Of a stretch of 64,000 nucleotides of DNA, positions 36,882 through 46,567 are shown in pieces. Numbering within the stretch: position 1 is the first letter of the stretch; every line of letters starts with the position of its first letter. The notes below the pieces were generated by a model, which worked only from the letters and a program-made list of their open reading frames with translations, was not told the origin of the DNA and did no database searches. The DNA is taken from contig NZ_JAIWOU010000001.1 in NCBI RefSeq assembly GCF_021295395.1, positions 2,372,501 to 2,436,500 on the forward strand. The letters are read 5' to 3'. Origin of the DNA: Komagataeibacter sp. FNDCR2. Lineage in GTDB: Bacteria > Pseudomonadota > Alphaproteobacteria > Acetobacterales > Acetobacteraceae. A program made the translations under genes and the position numbers.

Positions 36882-39800
36882 ATGTTTTCAAAAGTCCTGA
36901 TCGCCAATCGTGGTGAAATCGTCCGTCGTATCACGCGTACCCTCAAGCGTATGGATATTGGTTCCGTAGCGGTATGTTCGGTGGCCGACAGGTTTTCCCC
37001 GCCGGTTCTCGAGGCGCAGGAAGCCATAACGATTGGCGGGGCGGCTGTAACGGACAGCTACCTGAACATGGATGCGATTGTGGACGCCTGCGTGGAAATG
37101 GGCGCGCAAGCCGTGCATCCCGGTTATGGCTTTTTAAGCGAACGGGCCGAATTCGCGGAAAGACTGGCGCAAAAGGGCATCCGTTTCATCGGCCCGCGCC
37201 CCGAACATATGCGCGCCTTCGGGCTGAAGCACACCGCGCGCGCACTGGCCGTGGAAAATGGCGTGCCCCTGCTGCCGGGCACGGACATCCTAACCTCCAT
37301 CGACGAGGCCGTGCAGGCGGCGGTCCGTATCGGTTATCCCGTCATGCTGAAAAGCACGGCGGGCGGTGGCGGCATCGGCATGCAGGTTTGCGCCAATGAA
37401 GCCGAACTGCGCGCCTGTTTCGACGGGGTATCGCGGCTGGGCGGAAACAATTTTGGTGACGCCCGGGTTTTCCTGGAAAAATTCATAGCATCCGCGCGCC
37501 ACATAGAAGTGCAGATATTCGGTGACGGCAAAGGCAATATCCTGACGCTGGGGGAGCGGGACTGCTCGCTGCAACGGCGCAACCAGAAAGTCATCGAGGA
37601 AACTCCCGCCCCGGGGCTGAGTGCCGAAACAAGGCGGAATATCCACGAGGCCGCGCGCGCCCTCGGGTCCGCGGTGCAGTATGAATCCGCTGGCACCGTG
37701 GAGTTCATTTACGACACGCAGACGGACCGGTTCTATTTTCTGGAGGTCAATACGCGCCTGCAGGTCGAGCATTGCGTGACCGAGGAAATCTACGGTGTCG
37801 ATCTTGTCGAATGGATGGTGCGACAGGCCAGCGGTGATTTCATCCTGCCGGATCCGGAAACGCTGAAGCCCCGTGGCGCGGCCATCGAAGCCCGGATTTA
37901 TGCTGAAAACGCCGCCGAGAATTTCCGCCCCGCGACCGGGCGCCTGACCCGCGTAAGCTTCGCACCGGGCGTGCGTGTGGATGGCTGGGTCGAAACCGGG
38001 ACGGAGGTCACGTCGTATTACGACCCCATGCTCGCGAAAGTCATCGCCCGGGGTGACGACAGGACGCAGGCGCTGCGGAACCTGCATGAAGCCCTGAAGG
38101 CGACGGATATCGACGGGCTTGAAAGCAATCTGGATTACCTGCGCGCCATCACAGCCCACCCCGCCGTGGTGGGGGGCGATGTCACAACCGCGTTTCTGAA
38201 CGGGTTCGCCTATACTCCCCATACAATCGAGGTTCTTGCACCCGGCCTGCAATCCACCGTGCAGGACTGGCCCGGTCGCCTGGGGTACTGGGATGTGGGT
38301 GTGCCCCCCAGTGGCCCCATGGATAACAGAAGCTTCGGCATGGCCAACAGGATTGTTGGAAATGCCGAAGGGGACGCGGCGATCGAACTGACGCTTTCCG
38401 GCCCGGTGCTGCGTTTCAATGCCGGGGCCGTCATCGCCCTGACCGGGGCCTACATGCCCGCGACCCTGGATGGCAACGCCATTGCGTACTGGGAACCCGT
38501 TACGGTTAAGGCGGGGCAGATACTCGCGATCGGACAGATCAGGGGGGCGGGACACAGGACCTACCTGGCCATCAGGGGGGGGATCGACGCGCCGACTTAT
38601 CTTGGCTCGCGTGCGACCTTCATGCTGGGGCAGTTCGGGGGGCACGCGACAGGACAGCTCAAGACGGGGGATGTGCTGCGGTTCCATCCGGTTGCCGGAC
38701 TTCCCGCGCCGTCAGGTACGTCCATAGCCGGGGAAGACCGTCCGGTCCTGACCCGTGAATGGGAACTGGGGGTTCTGTACGGCCCCCACGGCGCCCCGGA
38801 CTACTTTCTTGAAAGCGATATCGAGACCCTGTTTTCCAGCGAGTATGAGGTCCATTTCAACAGCGCGCGGACCGGCGTGCGCCTGATCGGCCCCAAGCCC
38901 CGCTGGGCCCGGACGGATGGGGGGGAGGCGGGTCTCCATCCATCGAACATCCATGATAATGCCTACGCCATCGGCGCCATAGATTTTACCGGGGACATGC
39001 CCATCCTGCTGGGGCCTGATGGCCCCAGTCTGGGCGGTTTTGTCTGCCCTGCCGTGCTGGCGCGTGATGAGTTATGGAAAATGGGGCAACTGCATCCGGG
39101 CGACAAGGTCAGGTTCCGGCGCATCACGCCACCCGCACTGAACGTGTCCTTTCTGGAACAGCCCATAAGCGGGCAGGAGCCGGTCCTGTTCAGCTCCCCA
39201 GGCGTTACGCCTGTTGTCTATCGCCGGGCTGGTGATACGTACCTGCTGCTGGAATTCGGGGCGCCCGTACTGGACATCGCCCTGCGCCTGCGTGTGCAGA
39301 TCATGCTTGAACAGATCAAGGCCCATCGGATCGAGGGGATCATCGACCTGACGCCGGGCATCCGGTCCCTGCAGGTGCATTACGACCCCGATCGCCTGTC
39401 CCTGCCGGCGCTGCTGGAACGGCTGCATACCATCGAGCAGGCCCTGCCCGATGAAGACGATGATATCGTGGTGCCCAGCCGTATCGTCCACCTGCCCCTG
39501 TCGTGGGATGACGAGCAGGCGCGGCTGGCCATGCAGCGCTACCAGCAACTGGTGCGCCCCAATGCGCCGTGGTGTCCGTCCAACATTGAGTTCATCCGTC
39601 GGATCAACGGCCTGAACAGCATCGAGGACGTAAGGAAAATCATATGCGACGCCTCATACCTGGTCATGGGGTTGGGGGATGTCTATCTGGGGGCGCCCGT
39701 TGCAACGCCGGTTGATCCGCGCCATCAACTGGTCACGACAAAATACAACCCGGCCCGGACATGGACACCGGATAATGTCGTGGGCATCGGTGGCAGCTAC

Positions 39801-40424
39801 ATGTGTATCTACGGCATGGAAGGGCCGGGTGGGTACCAGTTGTTCGGCCGCACCCTTCAGGTATGGAATACCTGGCGCAGCACCCCGGTATTCCGCGATG
39901 GCCAGCCGTGGCTCCTGCGCTGTTTTGACCAGATCCGCTTCTACCTTGTTTCACACGATGAACTTATGGAAGCGAGAGCCGCCTTTCCCTATGGCCGCTA
40001 TCCCATCGAGGTGGAAGAAACACGCTTCAGCCTGAAGGAATACCGCGCATTCCTTGCGCGGCATGCCGATGAGATCGCGGTGGCCAAGGCCCGCCAGCAG
40101 GCCGCGTTCGAAGCCGAACGCCAGGACTGGATCGCGAAGGGGCTGGATACTTACGAAGAGGAAGCCACAGCCCCTGCCGCCGAGGAAACCGTGCTGCCCG
40201 AAGGGCATGTCGGGGTGGACAGTCCGGTGCCCGGTAATGTGTGGCAGTTACTTGTTTCGGTTGGCGACACCGTACGCAGCGGTGACGCGGTACTGGTGAT
40301 CGAAGCCATGAAAACGGAAATGAAGGTAGTCGCACCCGTCTCCGGCAAGGTCAGTGAGATCCTGTGCCGCACGGGCCGCGAGGTGCGCGGTGGCGAACGG
40401 GTGATGGTGCTCAGCACCCCGTAA
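36882..40424 (+). CDS. Biotin-dependent urea/guanidine carboxylase
   Basis: A single-chain carboxylase of 1180 residues. Biotin carboxylase domain at about 1-450: LIANRGEIVRRITRTL, ATP-grasp loop KSTAGGGGIGMQVC, and EVNTRLQVEHCVTEEIYG. The carboxyltransferase part (about 460-1050) has two blocks related to KipA/KipI (GLQSTVQDWPGRLGYWDVGV, and VGIGGSYMCIYGMEGPGGYQ). The C-terminal biotinyl domain contains EAMKTEMK with biotin lysine at residue 1144. The reaction adds CO2 from bicarbonate to urea or guanidine at the cost of ATP. The DUF1989 pair directly upstream argues for guanidine as substrate. Allophanate hydrolase follows. Confidence 0.92.
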   Translation: MFSKVLIANRGEIVRRITRTLKRMDIGSVAVCSVADRFSPPVLEAQEAITIGGAAVTDSYLNMDAIVDACVEMGAQAVHPGYGFLSERAEFAERLAQKGIRFIGPRPEHMRAFGLKHTARALAVENGVPLLPGTDILTSIDEAVQAAVRIGYPVMLKSTAGGGGIGMQVCANEAELRACFDGVSRLGGNNFGDARVFLEKFIASARHIEVQIFGDGKGNILTLGERDCSLQRRNQKVIEETPAPGLSAETRRNIHEAARALGSAVQYESAGTVEFIYDTQTDRFYFLEVNTRLQVEHCVTEEIYGVDLVEWMVRQASGDFILPDPETLKPRGAAIEARIYAENAAENFRPATGRLTRVSFAPGVRVDGWVETGTEVTSYYDPMLAKVIARGDDRTQALRNLHEALKATDIDGLESNLDYLRAITAHPAVVGGDVTTAFLNGFAYTPHTIEVLAPGLQSTVQDWPGRLGYWDVGVPPSGPMDNRSFGMANRIVGNAEGDAAIELTLSGPVLRFNAGAVIALTGAYMPATLDGNAIAYWEPVTVKAGQILAIGQIRGAGHRTYLAIRGGIDAPTYLGSRATFMLGQFGGHATGQLKTGDVLRFHPVAGLPAPSGTSIAGEDRPVLTREWELGVLYGPHGAPDYFLESDIETLFSSEYEVHFNSARTGVRLIGPKPRWARTDGGEAGLHPSNIHDNAYAIGAIDFTGDMPILLGPDGPSLGGFVCPAVLARDELWKMGQLHPGDKVRFRRITPPALNVSFLEQPISGQEPVLFSSPGVTPVVYRRAGDTYLLLEFGAPVLDIALRLRVQIMLEQIKAHRIEGIIDLTPGIRSLQVHYDPDRLSLPALLERLHTIEQALPDEDDDIVVPSRIVHLPLSWDDEQARLAMQRYQQLVRPNAPWCPSNIEFIRRINGLNSIEDVRKIICDASYLVMGLGDVYLGAPVATPVDPRHQLVTTKYNPARTWTPDNVVGIGGSYMCIYGMEGPGGYQLFGRTLQVWNTWRSTPVFRDGQPWLLRCFDQIRFYLVSHDELMEARAAFPYGRYPIEVEETRFSLKEYRAFLARHADEIAVAKARQQAAFEAERQDWIAKGLDTYEEEATAPAAEETVLPEGHVGVDSPVPGNVWQLLVSVGDTVRSGDAVLVIEAMKTEMKVVAPVSGKVSEILCRTGREVRGGERVMVLSTP

Positions 40425-40484
40425 ATACTTTCTCCCATCCCGCTCCCGTCAGGGGGCGGAATGTCAGGAAAAGGGAGCAGGAAG

Positions 40485-42284
40485 ATGTTACCGACAATGT
40501 TGCAGATCCGTGATGTCCTGGATGCTTACCGCTCCGGCGCCCTGCGTCCATCCGCGCTGGTTGGGATCGTGTATGAACGGATCACGGCCTATGCGCAAAA
40601 GGATCCGGCGGTCTGGATCAGCGTGGCGCCACTGGAGCATCTGCTGGAGCGCGCCGCGTTTCTGGAAAGCCGGTCAATGGATGCCCTGCCCCTGTATGGC
40701 GTTCCCTTCGCGGTCAAGGACAATATCGATGTGGCGGGCCTGCCAACCACGGCGGCCTGTCCGGCCTTCGCCTACACGCCCGCGGTCAGCGCCGAAGTCG
40801 TGCAGCGGCTTGAAGCCGCCGGGGCGATTGTCATTGGCAAGACCAACCTGGACCAGTTTGCGACGGGACTGGTCGGAACCCGCTCACCCTATGGCGCGCC
40901 GCACTGCGTGTTTGATTCCCGGTACGTATCGGGTGGCTCCAGTTCCGGTTCGGCCGTGGCCGTGGCGGCGGGGCTGGTTTCCTTCGCGCTGGGCACGGAT
41001 ACCGCCGGTTCGGGTCGGGTGCCGGCGGCGTTCAATAATATTGTGGGCCTCAAGCCCTCACGTGGGGTGCTGAGTAACCAGGGCGTCGTGCCTGCCTGTA
41101 AATCACTGGACTGCATTTCCATTTTCGCGGGTTCGGTGGCGGATGCCGCTCTGGTTGAACGCAAGGCCGCATCATGGGATCCGCGCACCCCTTATTCGCG
41201 TCCGATGGTGCCGCGTCCCGCATTGGGGGAAAGCTTCCGGTTCGGCATCCTTGCCCCGCAGGACAGGTTTTTTGACAACGACACCGAAAACGCTGACCTG
41301 TACGAGCAGGCTGTCAGGAATATGGAGGCGCTGGGGGGCACGCCGGTCGAACTGGATTATGCCCCGTTACGCGAAGCCGCGGAATTACTGTACAATGGCC
41401 CGTTCGTTGTGGAACGGATCACGGCCATTGAAGAATTCCACAGGCGGCATGCCGCTGAAATGGACCCGACCGTCGCCAGCATCTATGACAATGCGCGGCG
41501 ATATGGCGCGACGGATGTCTTCCGGGGGCTTTATCGCCAGCGGGAACTCCAGCAGGTGGCCACGCAGATGTGGCGGCAGTTCGATGTCATGCTGCTGCCA
41601 ACAGCGCCCCGCATCGTATCACGCGCCGAGGTGAAGGCCGAACCCATAGCGGCGAACAGCCTGCTTGGCACGTACACCAACTTCGTCAATATACTCGATA
41701 TGTCGGCATGCGCCGTTCCCGCTGGCTTCCGGGGTAACGGGCTGCCGTTCGGGGTTACGTTGATCGCGCCCGCCAATGCGGATTATGCACTGGCGGATCT
41801 GGCGCAGCGTTACCAGATGGCCGGGGATGACACCATCGGGATGGCACGACACGAAAAACCGCATCCGGTATCGCTGCCCCCCCATGAAGAAACGGATCGC
41901 GTGTTACTGGCCGTAGTGGGGGCGCATCTGCGCGGATTACCGCTGCATTTCCAGCTTGAGCGCGAAAACGCCGTGTTCAGGCGGGCGGCACGTACCGCCC
42001 CGGATTACAGGCTGTTCGCATTGCCGGACAGTACTCCCCCCAAACCGGGAATGTTCCGTCAGGCCGGATTTGCCGGAGCCGGGCTGGAGGTTGAAATCTA
42101 TGAACTGAGCGCGGCGGCTTTTGGCCGGTTTGTCGCATCAATCCCCCAGCCCATGGCGATTGGACGGATCACGCTGGCGGATGGGGAGGAAGTGGATGGC
42201 TTTCTCTGCGCGGAAGCCGCCGCCAGGAACGGGCGCGATATTACCGCTTTTGGTGGATGGAAAAACTATCTGGATACGATGTGA
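40485..42284 (+). CDS. atzF: Allophanate hydrolase (AtzF family)
   Basis: A 599-residue amidase-superfamily enzyme that splits allophanate into ammonia and CO2. The Ser-cisSer-Lys triad is intact: lysine in PFAVKDNIDV (about residue 82), the glycine/serine-rich GGSSSGSAVAVAAGLVSF (near 156) and the nucleophile region TDTAGSGRVPAAF (near 180). A ~150-residue C-terminal domain (from about 455) with MAIGRITLADGEEVDGFLC is the allophanate-hydrolase-specific part. ATG 40485 follows AGGGAG; ATG 40461, also with a purine-rich site, would add eight residues. It is the last gene of the operon. Confidence 0.92.
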   Translation: MLPTMLQIRDVLDAYRSGALRPSALVGIVYERITAYAQKDPAVWISVAPLEHLLERAAFLESRSMDALPLYGVPFAVKDNIDVAGLPTTAACPAFAYTPAVSAEVVQRLEAAGAIVIGKTNLDQFATGLVGTRSPYGAPHCVFDSRYVSGGSSSGSAVAVAAGLVSFALGTDTAGSGRVPAAFNNIVGLKPSRGVLSNQGVVPACKSLDCISIFAGSVADAALVERKAASWDPRTPYSRPMVPRPALGESFRFGILAPQDRFFDNDTENADLYEQAVRNMEALGGTPVELDYAPLREAAELLYNGPFVVERITAIEEFHRRHAAEMDPTVASIYDNARRYGATDVFRGLYRQRELQQVATQMWRQFDVMLLPTAPRIVSRAEVKAEPIAANSLLGTYTNFVNILDMSACAVPAGFRGNGLPFGVTLIAPANADYALADLAQRYQMAGDDTIGMARHEKPHPVSLPPHEETDRVLLAVVGAHLRGLPLHFQLERENAVFRRAARTAPDYRLFALPDSTPPKPGMFRQAGFAGAGLEVEIYELSAAAFGRFVASIPQPMAIGRITLADGEEVDGFLCAEAAARNGRDITAFGGWKNYLDTM

Positions 42285-42361
42285 AGCGATCCCCATATGT
42301 CACGTATTTTACATAATAAAACACACTTGTTTATTTAAAATTAAGGATGTTTTTTTCATAT

Positions 42362-42377
42362 GTTACGTTGACGTAAC
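42362..42377. promoter_or_regulatory. Perfect palindrome upstream of the porin gene
   Basis: GTTACG-TTGA-CGTAAC is a perfect 6-bp inverted repeat around 4 bp, ~80 bp before the porin start, in an AT-rich promoter region. It may bind a regulator; none is identified. Confidence 0.4.
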
Positions 42378-42456
42378 GATGATGTACGGTAAAAGGAATC
42401 CATACGAACAATTGTTTCGAATCGTTGTTTATCCTGACATCGAATAGGAAATCCGC

Positions 42457-43851
42457 ATGAGACGGTTCTGTACCCTGCTTGGCATAAGCATTCTGGCCTT
42501 TCCCATGGACGAAGGGGCGCGGGCCCAGACCCCGGATATTCCAACGGAAGTGGAACGCCCCCTGGAAGCGACCGAACCGGTGGAGGAAGCAACCCCCGCC
42601 CCCGTTACGGGCAATATCTTCCACCCCCGTCCGGGTCACGCCCGCACCTACTGGGACGGGCTGGAAGGCCATGTGCAGATCGAGGCCGGCATTTCGGGTA
42701 ACCCCTGGACCCGCTCGGGCCGCAACTTCGGCCAGTTCTATACCGACCGCGCCAATACGGTCACGATGAACCAGATCATGGGTTCGCTCTCGCATGCCGT
42801 CACCGATGTCGGGCATGGCTACGGCCTGGGTTTCGTGATCGAGGCGATGTACGGTTCGGACGCACGTTTCGACCCGACGGCAGGGATGGGGTCGGGATCG
42901 CTGACCGGGCTGTACCAGTGGGTGCCGACACAGGTCCACCTGGATGCGCACCTGCCATGGATCTACCGGCGCGGGATCGATGTGCAGATCGGGCAGATGT
43001 ACGGCCTGCTGGGATCGGAAGGCACGCCCGCGACGGCGCGGCCCTTCTATACCTTCAACTATGCTTCCGACTATATCGTCCCGTTCGAGACGGTCGGTAT
43101 TGTCGCGACCATGCACCTGACGCGGACCATGGACTGGATACTGGGCGTGGATGCCGGTAATTCCACCACGTTCGGCGCGTACGGGAACAATAACAAGCCC
43201 AAGGGATATTTCGGGTTTTCATGGAACAACCTGATGCATGGCAAGCTGAACCTGCATGCCATCGGCCATTTCGGCCCGCAGGGCAATAATGGCCGCTCCA
43301 TCAGTGGCGGCGGCTGGACCAGCGCGGGCCTTGGCCGCAGCGCCAACCACCTGATGCAGTATAACGGTGACATCATGGCCACGTACCATGTCAATGATCG
43401 GGTCACGCTGACGGTGGACGGCACCTACCTGCATGATGACGCCCTGCGCGACGATGCCTATGGCATCAGCAGTTATGTGGCGTGGGACATCCGCCCGTGG
43501 CTGACATTCAATGCGCGTGGCGAAATCTTCCGTGACAATACCGGCGGCGTCATTACGGAATATGCGAGCTTCACCTCTTTCACCAAATCCATCACCAACC
43601 AGCCCTTTCCGTACTATGCGGCCCCGCCCACAACCTATGGCGCGCTGACGCTGGGCGTGTCCTACCGGCCGGAGTTCATCAACCGCCGGATGTCGCTGGG
43701 CAAGCTGACCATCCGCCCCGAAATCCGTCTGGACAAGTCCCTCAACGGCACGCGACCCTTCAACCAGTCCGGCACGACGGCCAATCCCATTGTAAACAAT
43801 GGCACGAACAACATGCTCTGGTTCAGTTGTGACGCCATCTGGTCGTTCTAG
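42457..43851 (+). CDS. Outer-membrane beta-barrel porin (BBP2/OmpL-like)
   Basis: A 464-residue exported protein with a signal peptide (to about ARAQ, residue 23) and a proline/glutamate-rich stretch (24-50). The rest has alternating-hydrophobicity strands of a large barrel ending in aromatic F (CDAIWSF), the outer-membrane assembly signal. Segments such as LPWIYRRGIDVQIGQMYGLL and HYASDYIVPFE-like FNYASDYIVPFETVG match the putative beta-barrel porin-2 family. It is directly downstream of the guanidine/urea operon but has its own promoter region; whether it admits that nitrogen source is unknown. Confidence 0.75.
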   Translation: MRRFCTLLGISILAFPMDEGARAQTPDIPTEVERPLEATEPVEEATPAPVTGNIFHPRPGHARTYWDGLEGHVQIEAGISGNPWTRSGRNFGQFYTDRANTVTMNQIMGSLSHAVTDVGHGYGLGFVIEAMYGSDARFDPTAGMGSGSLTGLYQWVPTQVHLDAHLPWIYRRGIDVQIGQMYGLLGSEGTPATARPFYTFNYASDYIVPFETVGIVATMHLTRTMDWILGVDAGNSTTFGAYGNNNKPKGYFGFSWNNLMHGKLNLHAIGHFGPQGNNGRSISGGGWTSAGLGRSANHLMQYNGDIMATYHVNDRVTLTVDGTYLHDDALRDDAYGISSYVAWDIRPWLTFNARGEIFRDNTGGVITEYASFTSFTKSITNQPFPYYAAPPTTYGALTLGVSYRPEFINRRMSLGKLTIRPEIRLDKSLNGTRPFNQSGTTANPIVNNGTNNMLWFSCDAIWSF

Positions 43852-43911
43852 GAGACTGTTTGAAAGGCACCCAAAAACCTTTGTTGTTTTTTATCAAACA
43901 GCTTCTTACAT
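43852..43911 (-). repeat. Dispersed intergenic repeat, truncated copy C
   Basis: On the minus strand AAAGGTTTTTGGGTGCCTTT matches the start of copy A (AAAGTTTTTGGGGGCTGCCT), but the central hairpin is missing or diverged. It begins immediately after the porin stop. Confidence 0.45.
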
Positions 43912-44004
43912 CGTCACATACAGCCTGCATGCGGGATCGGGTCTCGGGAGTGGCGCAGGCCGGGCGTTGTGATCCGTCCGCATCCGGTCATGGGAGGAGT
44001 TGCC

Positions 44005-44745
44005 ATGTCCATTCGCGTCGGTGTTGCTGGCTGGTCGATCCCTTCCGCGCTTGCCGGGCAGTTTCCCCCGGTCGGCACGCATCTTGAACGCTATGGCGCA
44101 CGCTTCTCGGCTGTCGAGATCAACAGCAGTTTCTATCGACCGCACCGGCGCACAACCTACGAACGCTGGGCGGCAAGCGTGCCGCCTGCGTTCCGCTTCT
44201 CCGTCAAGCTGCCCAGAACGATCACGCATGAGCGCCGGCTGATCGACTGTCGGGCGCTGATCGCGCGCTTTGCCGAGGAAACGGGTGGCCTGGGCGACAG
44301 GCGTGGTCCCATCCTGGTTCAGCTTCCCCCAAGCTTCGCCTATCCCGGCGCGATTGCGGAACGATTTATGGACGATCTGCAAGCCATGATCGCAGGGGCT
44401 ATCGTTCTGGAGCCAAGACATGCAAGCTGGTTCCAGCCAGAGGTTGACCACATGCTGGCGGGGCGGCGGATCTCGCGCGTCGCGGCGGATCCGGCCAGGT
44501 TCCTGCCCGCGGCGCAACCCGGGGGCTGGAGCGGCCTCGCCTATTTCCGCCTGCACGGTTCCCCACGGATTTATGAGTCACCTTATGGCAAGGAGGCCAT
44601 TGAAGCCCATGCGAAAACCGTTGCCTCGCTTGCCGCGGCTGGCAGCGATGTCTGGACAATCTACGATAACACCACCTATGGCGCCGCCACGCGGAATGCG
44701 TTGGAACTTATGGACGCGTTCGCTGAAGACAGCGCCCGGAAATGA
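44005..44745 (+). CDS. DUF72 family protein (YecE-like)
   Basis: A 246-residue TIM-barrel-like protein of the DUF72/YecE family. It begins IRVGVAGWSIPSAL and has EINSSFYRPHRRTTYERW near residue 38, and FSVKLPRTITHERRL near 65. Near the end is YFRLHGSPRIYESPY. ATG 44005 follows GGAGGAG at ideal spacing; the frame extends upstream to 43969 but without family similarity. The function of the family is unclear; no operon partner. Confidence 0.85.
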   Translation: MSIRVGVAGWSIPSALAGQFPPVGTHLERYGARFSAVEINSSFYRPHRRTTYERWAASVPPAFRFSVKLPRTITHERRLIDCRALIARFAEETGGLGDRRGPILVQLPPSFAYPGAIAERFMDDLQAMIAGAIVLEPRHASWFQPEVDHMLAGRRISRVAADPARFLPAAQPGGWSGLAYFRLHGSPRIYESPYGKEAIEAHAKTVASLAAAGSDVWTIYDNTTYGAATRNALELMDAFAEDSARK

Positions 44746-45280
44746 AACGCTCAATCGCCGACAGGTGCTGGTGGTGATCCGTGAGGACACCAATTGAACG
44801 GATGCGCCCGTCTGTTCGCACGGTGCGTTGTGAATTTGAAAATCCTGCAAATCATCCATCCTGTGCCGAAGCAGCGGAGTCGTAAGGTCGGCCCCGTTCC
44901 GTTTTCGTGGTCCTGCCGTTTAGGGGCATGCCCGGTCTCAGGCGCGGCAGGGGAGGAGGGAACCTTTCCTGTCCGGTTCATGAACATATCATGGCCTGAA
45001 CATGGTGAATACATGAGTATTGCGTAATGGTATATGGATAATATATGTAATTAAAAAATAAAAACAATGAATTTTAGCAGTTTATTGTGAATATAAATTT
45101 AAATAAATGATGAAATATTATAAATAATCAGAAAATATTTTTATTTACTGCTTTGCAAAATTTTGTAAATTTTATCCTTCCAATATCAAAAATCATCACA
45201 TATCTATAGTGCATGACTTCTGGCGCCATATGTTTTGTGGTTCAGCGCGTAGGAAGTGCATGAAAGGTAGGGTCTGAACT
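44746..45280. other. Intergenic region with a strongly AT-rich core
   Basis: No convincing gene. The part 45027-45235 is extremely AT-rich against the GC-rich surroundings, with many short A/T runs and no long repeat. A 77-codon frame at 44794-45027 shows no coding signature. Possible roles: promoter of the HAD gene, a nucleoid-protein binding site or a scar of acquired DNA. Confidence 0.5.
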
Positions 45281-46012
45281 TTGAATTTACACAGCAAATC
45301 CGATAATCAACTGCCTGCGGCCGTGCGCCCTGATGGGAAATTACGCATGGTTATTTTCGATTGTGATGGCGTTCTGGTCGATGGGGAATACCTGTCCACC
45401 TCCATCATGGCGCAGGAAGCGCGGAAATATGGCTGGAACATTACGGACGCGCAGGCAAACAAACTGTTCACCGGCGGTGAACTGGCCAAAATCCGCGATC
45501 GTATCGCCCATGAAAGCGGCAGGGAACTGCCCGATAACTGGGATATGATCGTGCAGAACCGCATCGTAACCATGATGAAAACCGATGCCCAGACCGTGGA
45601 TGGCGCGGAAGACATGCTTCAGGCAACACTGGGTCTGGGGCTGCCGGTGCGTATCGGCTCCAATTCCTCCATGGCGGAGATGGACGCCAAATTCAGCAGC
45701 ACGGGCCTCGATCAGTTGCTGGAAGAAGACCGCATCCATTCAGGCCGCGATCTGGATATGCCCAAGCCCCGGCCCGATCTGTACCTGTATGCCGCGGAGC
45801 AGGACAATATCCCGCCCGGCAACTGTATCGTTCTGGAAGATTCCGATGCCGGCGTGGAAGCCGCCCGCCTGGCGGGCATGGCCTGTGTGCTGCTGCGTGA
45901 TCCGGGCCAGCCCGCGCCGCAGTGGCCGGGGCTGTTCCGCATTGCGCACCTGTCGGAATTCGTGCCGCTGCTGCGGCGCATCATGACCGAGCAGAAGCAG
46001 GTCGCCGCCTGA
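45281..46012 (+). CDS. HAD superfamily hydrolase (subfamily IA, beta-phosphoglucomutase/GPH-like)
   Basis: A 243-residue phosphatase or phosphomutase. Motif I is VIFDCDGVLVDGE (nucleophile aspartate near residue 27), motif II lies in RIGSNSS, the lysine is in MPKPRPDLYLYA (motif III) and motif IV is IVLEDSDAGVEAA. The four-helix cap inserts after motif I, as in subfamily IA. The frame opens with TTG 45281 (weak AGGTAGGG upstream); ATG 45347 would start right before motif I and truncate the N-terminus. The substrate is not evident. Confidence 0.85.
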   Translation: MNLHSKSDNQLPAAVRPDGKLRMVIFDCDGVLVDGEYLSTSIMAQEARKYGWNITDAQANKLFTGGELAKIRDRIAHESGRELPDNWDMIVQNRIVTMMKTDAQTVDGAEDMLQATLGLGLPVRIGSNSSMAEMDAKFSSTGLDQLLEEDRIHSGRDLDMPKPRPDLYLYAAEQDNIPPGNCIVLEDSDAGVEAARLAGMACVLLRDPGQPAPQWPGLFRIAHLSEFVPLLRRIMTEQKQVAA

Positions 46013-46025
46013 GCAGGTGCGCCGC

Positions 46026-46433
46026 TCAGTCGGTGTAACGGCTGCTGCGGCCCTGTTTGATGCGGCTGCGGTGCTGCTTGTTCTCCATCCGCCGCTTGCG
46101 CTGCCCGCGTGAGGGGCGGGTGGGCACACGATACGCCTGTACGGTGCTGGCCTGTGCGATCATGTCGTGCAGGCGGGCGACCGCGTCCTCGCGGTTGCGG
46201 ATCTGGCTGCGAAAGCGCCGCGCGGTCAGCACGATCACGCCATCCCCCGTCATCCGGCTGCCTGCTATCTCCACCAGCTTCTGTTTTATGCGTTGTGGCA
46301 GGGTGGGGGAATTGCGGGCGTCAAAGCGCAGTTGCGCGGCGGTCGCGACCTTGTTGACGTTCTGCCCACCCGGACCCGACGCCAGGATGTAGGTCACATG
46401 TAATTCATCATCCGGGATGGTGTGTGGAGACAT
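46026..46433 (-). CDS. arfB: Alternative ribosome-rescue factor ArfB (YaeJ family)
   Basis: A 135-residue peptidyl-tRNA hydrolase that frees stalled ribosomes. The catalytic GGQ is in ASGPGGQNVNKVATAAQLRF (about residues 19-38), and the basic C-terminal tail (about 105-135, RGQRKRRMENKQHRSRIKQG) fits the mRNA entry tunnel. It lacks the codon-recognition domains of RF1/RF2. It is convergent with the HAD gene. Confidence 0.93.
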   Translation of the reverse strand: MSPHTIPDDELHVTYILASGPGGQNVNKVATAAQLRFDARNSPTLPQRIKQKLVEIAGSRMTGDGVIVLTARRFRSQIRNREDAVARLHDMIAQASTVQAYRVPTRPSRGQRKRRMENKQHRSRIKQGRSSRYTD

Positions 46434-46567
46434 GGCGGTTTACGGTCCTGCGCGGGGGGCGTTACATCGTGAACGGATGGGCCGCCCTGCATGGGCGGCA
46501 TTGCTGCGTGGGCTGTTTGCTATCACCATGCCTGTCCGATGATGACAAGAGCGGAGTTGTTACAATC

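Noticed and set aside
44794-45027. 77-codon frame between the DUF72 and HAD genes
   Set aside because: No ribosome-binding site, no family, biased composition; probably not a gene.
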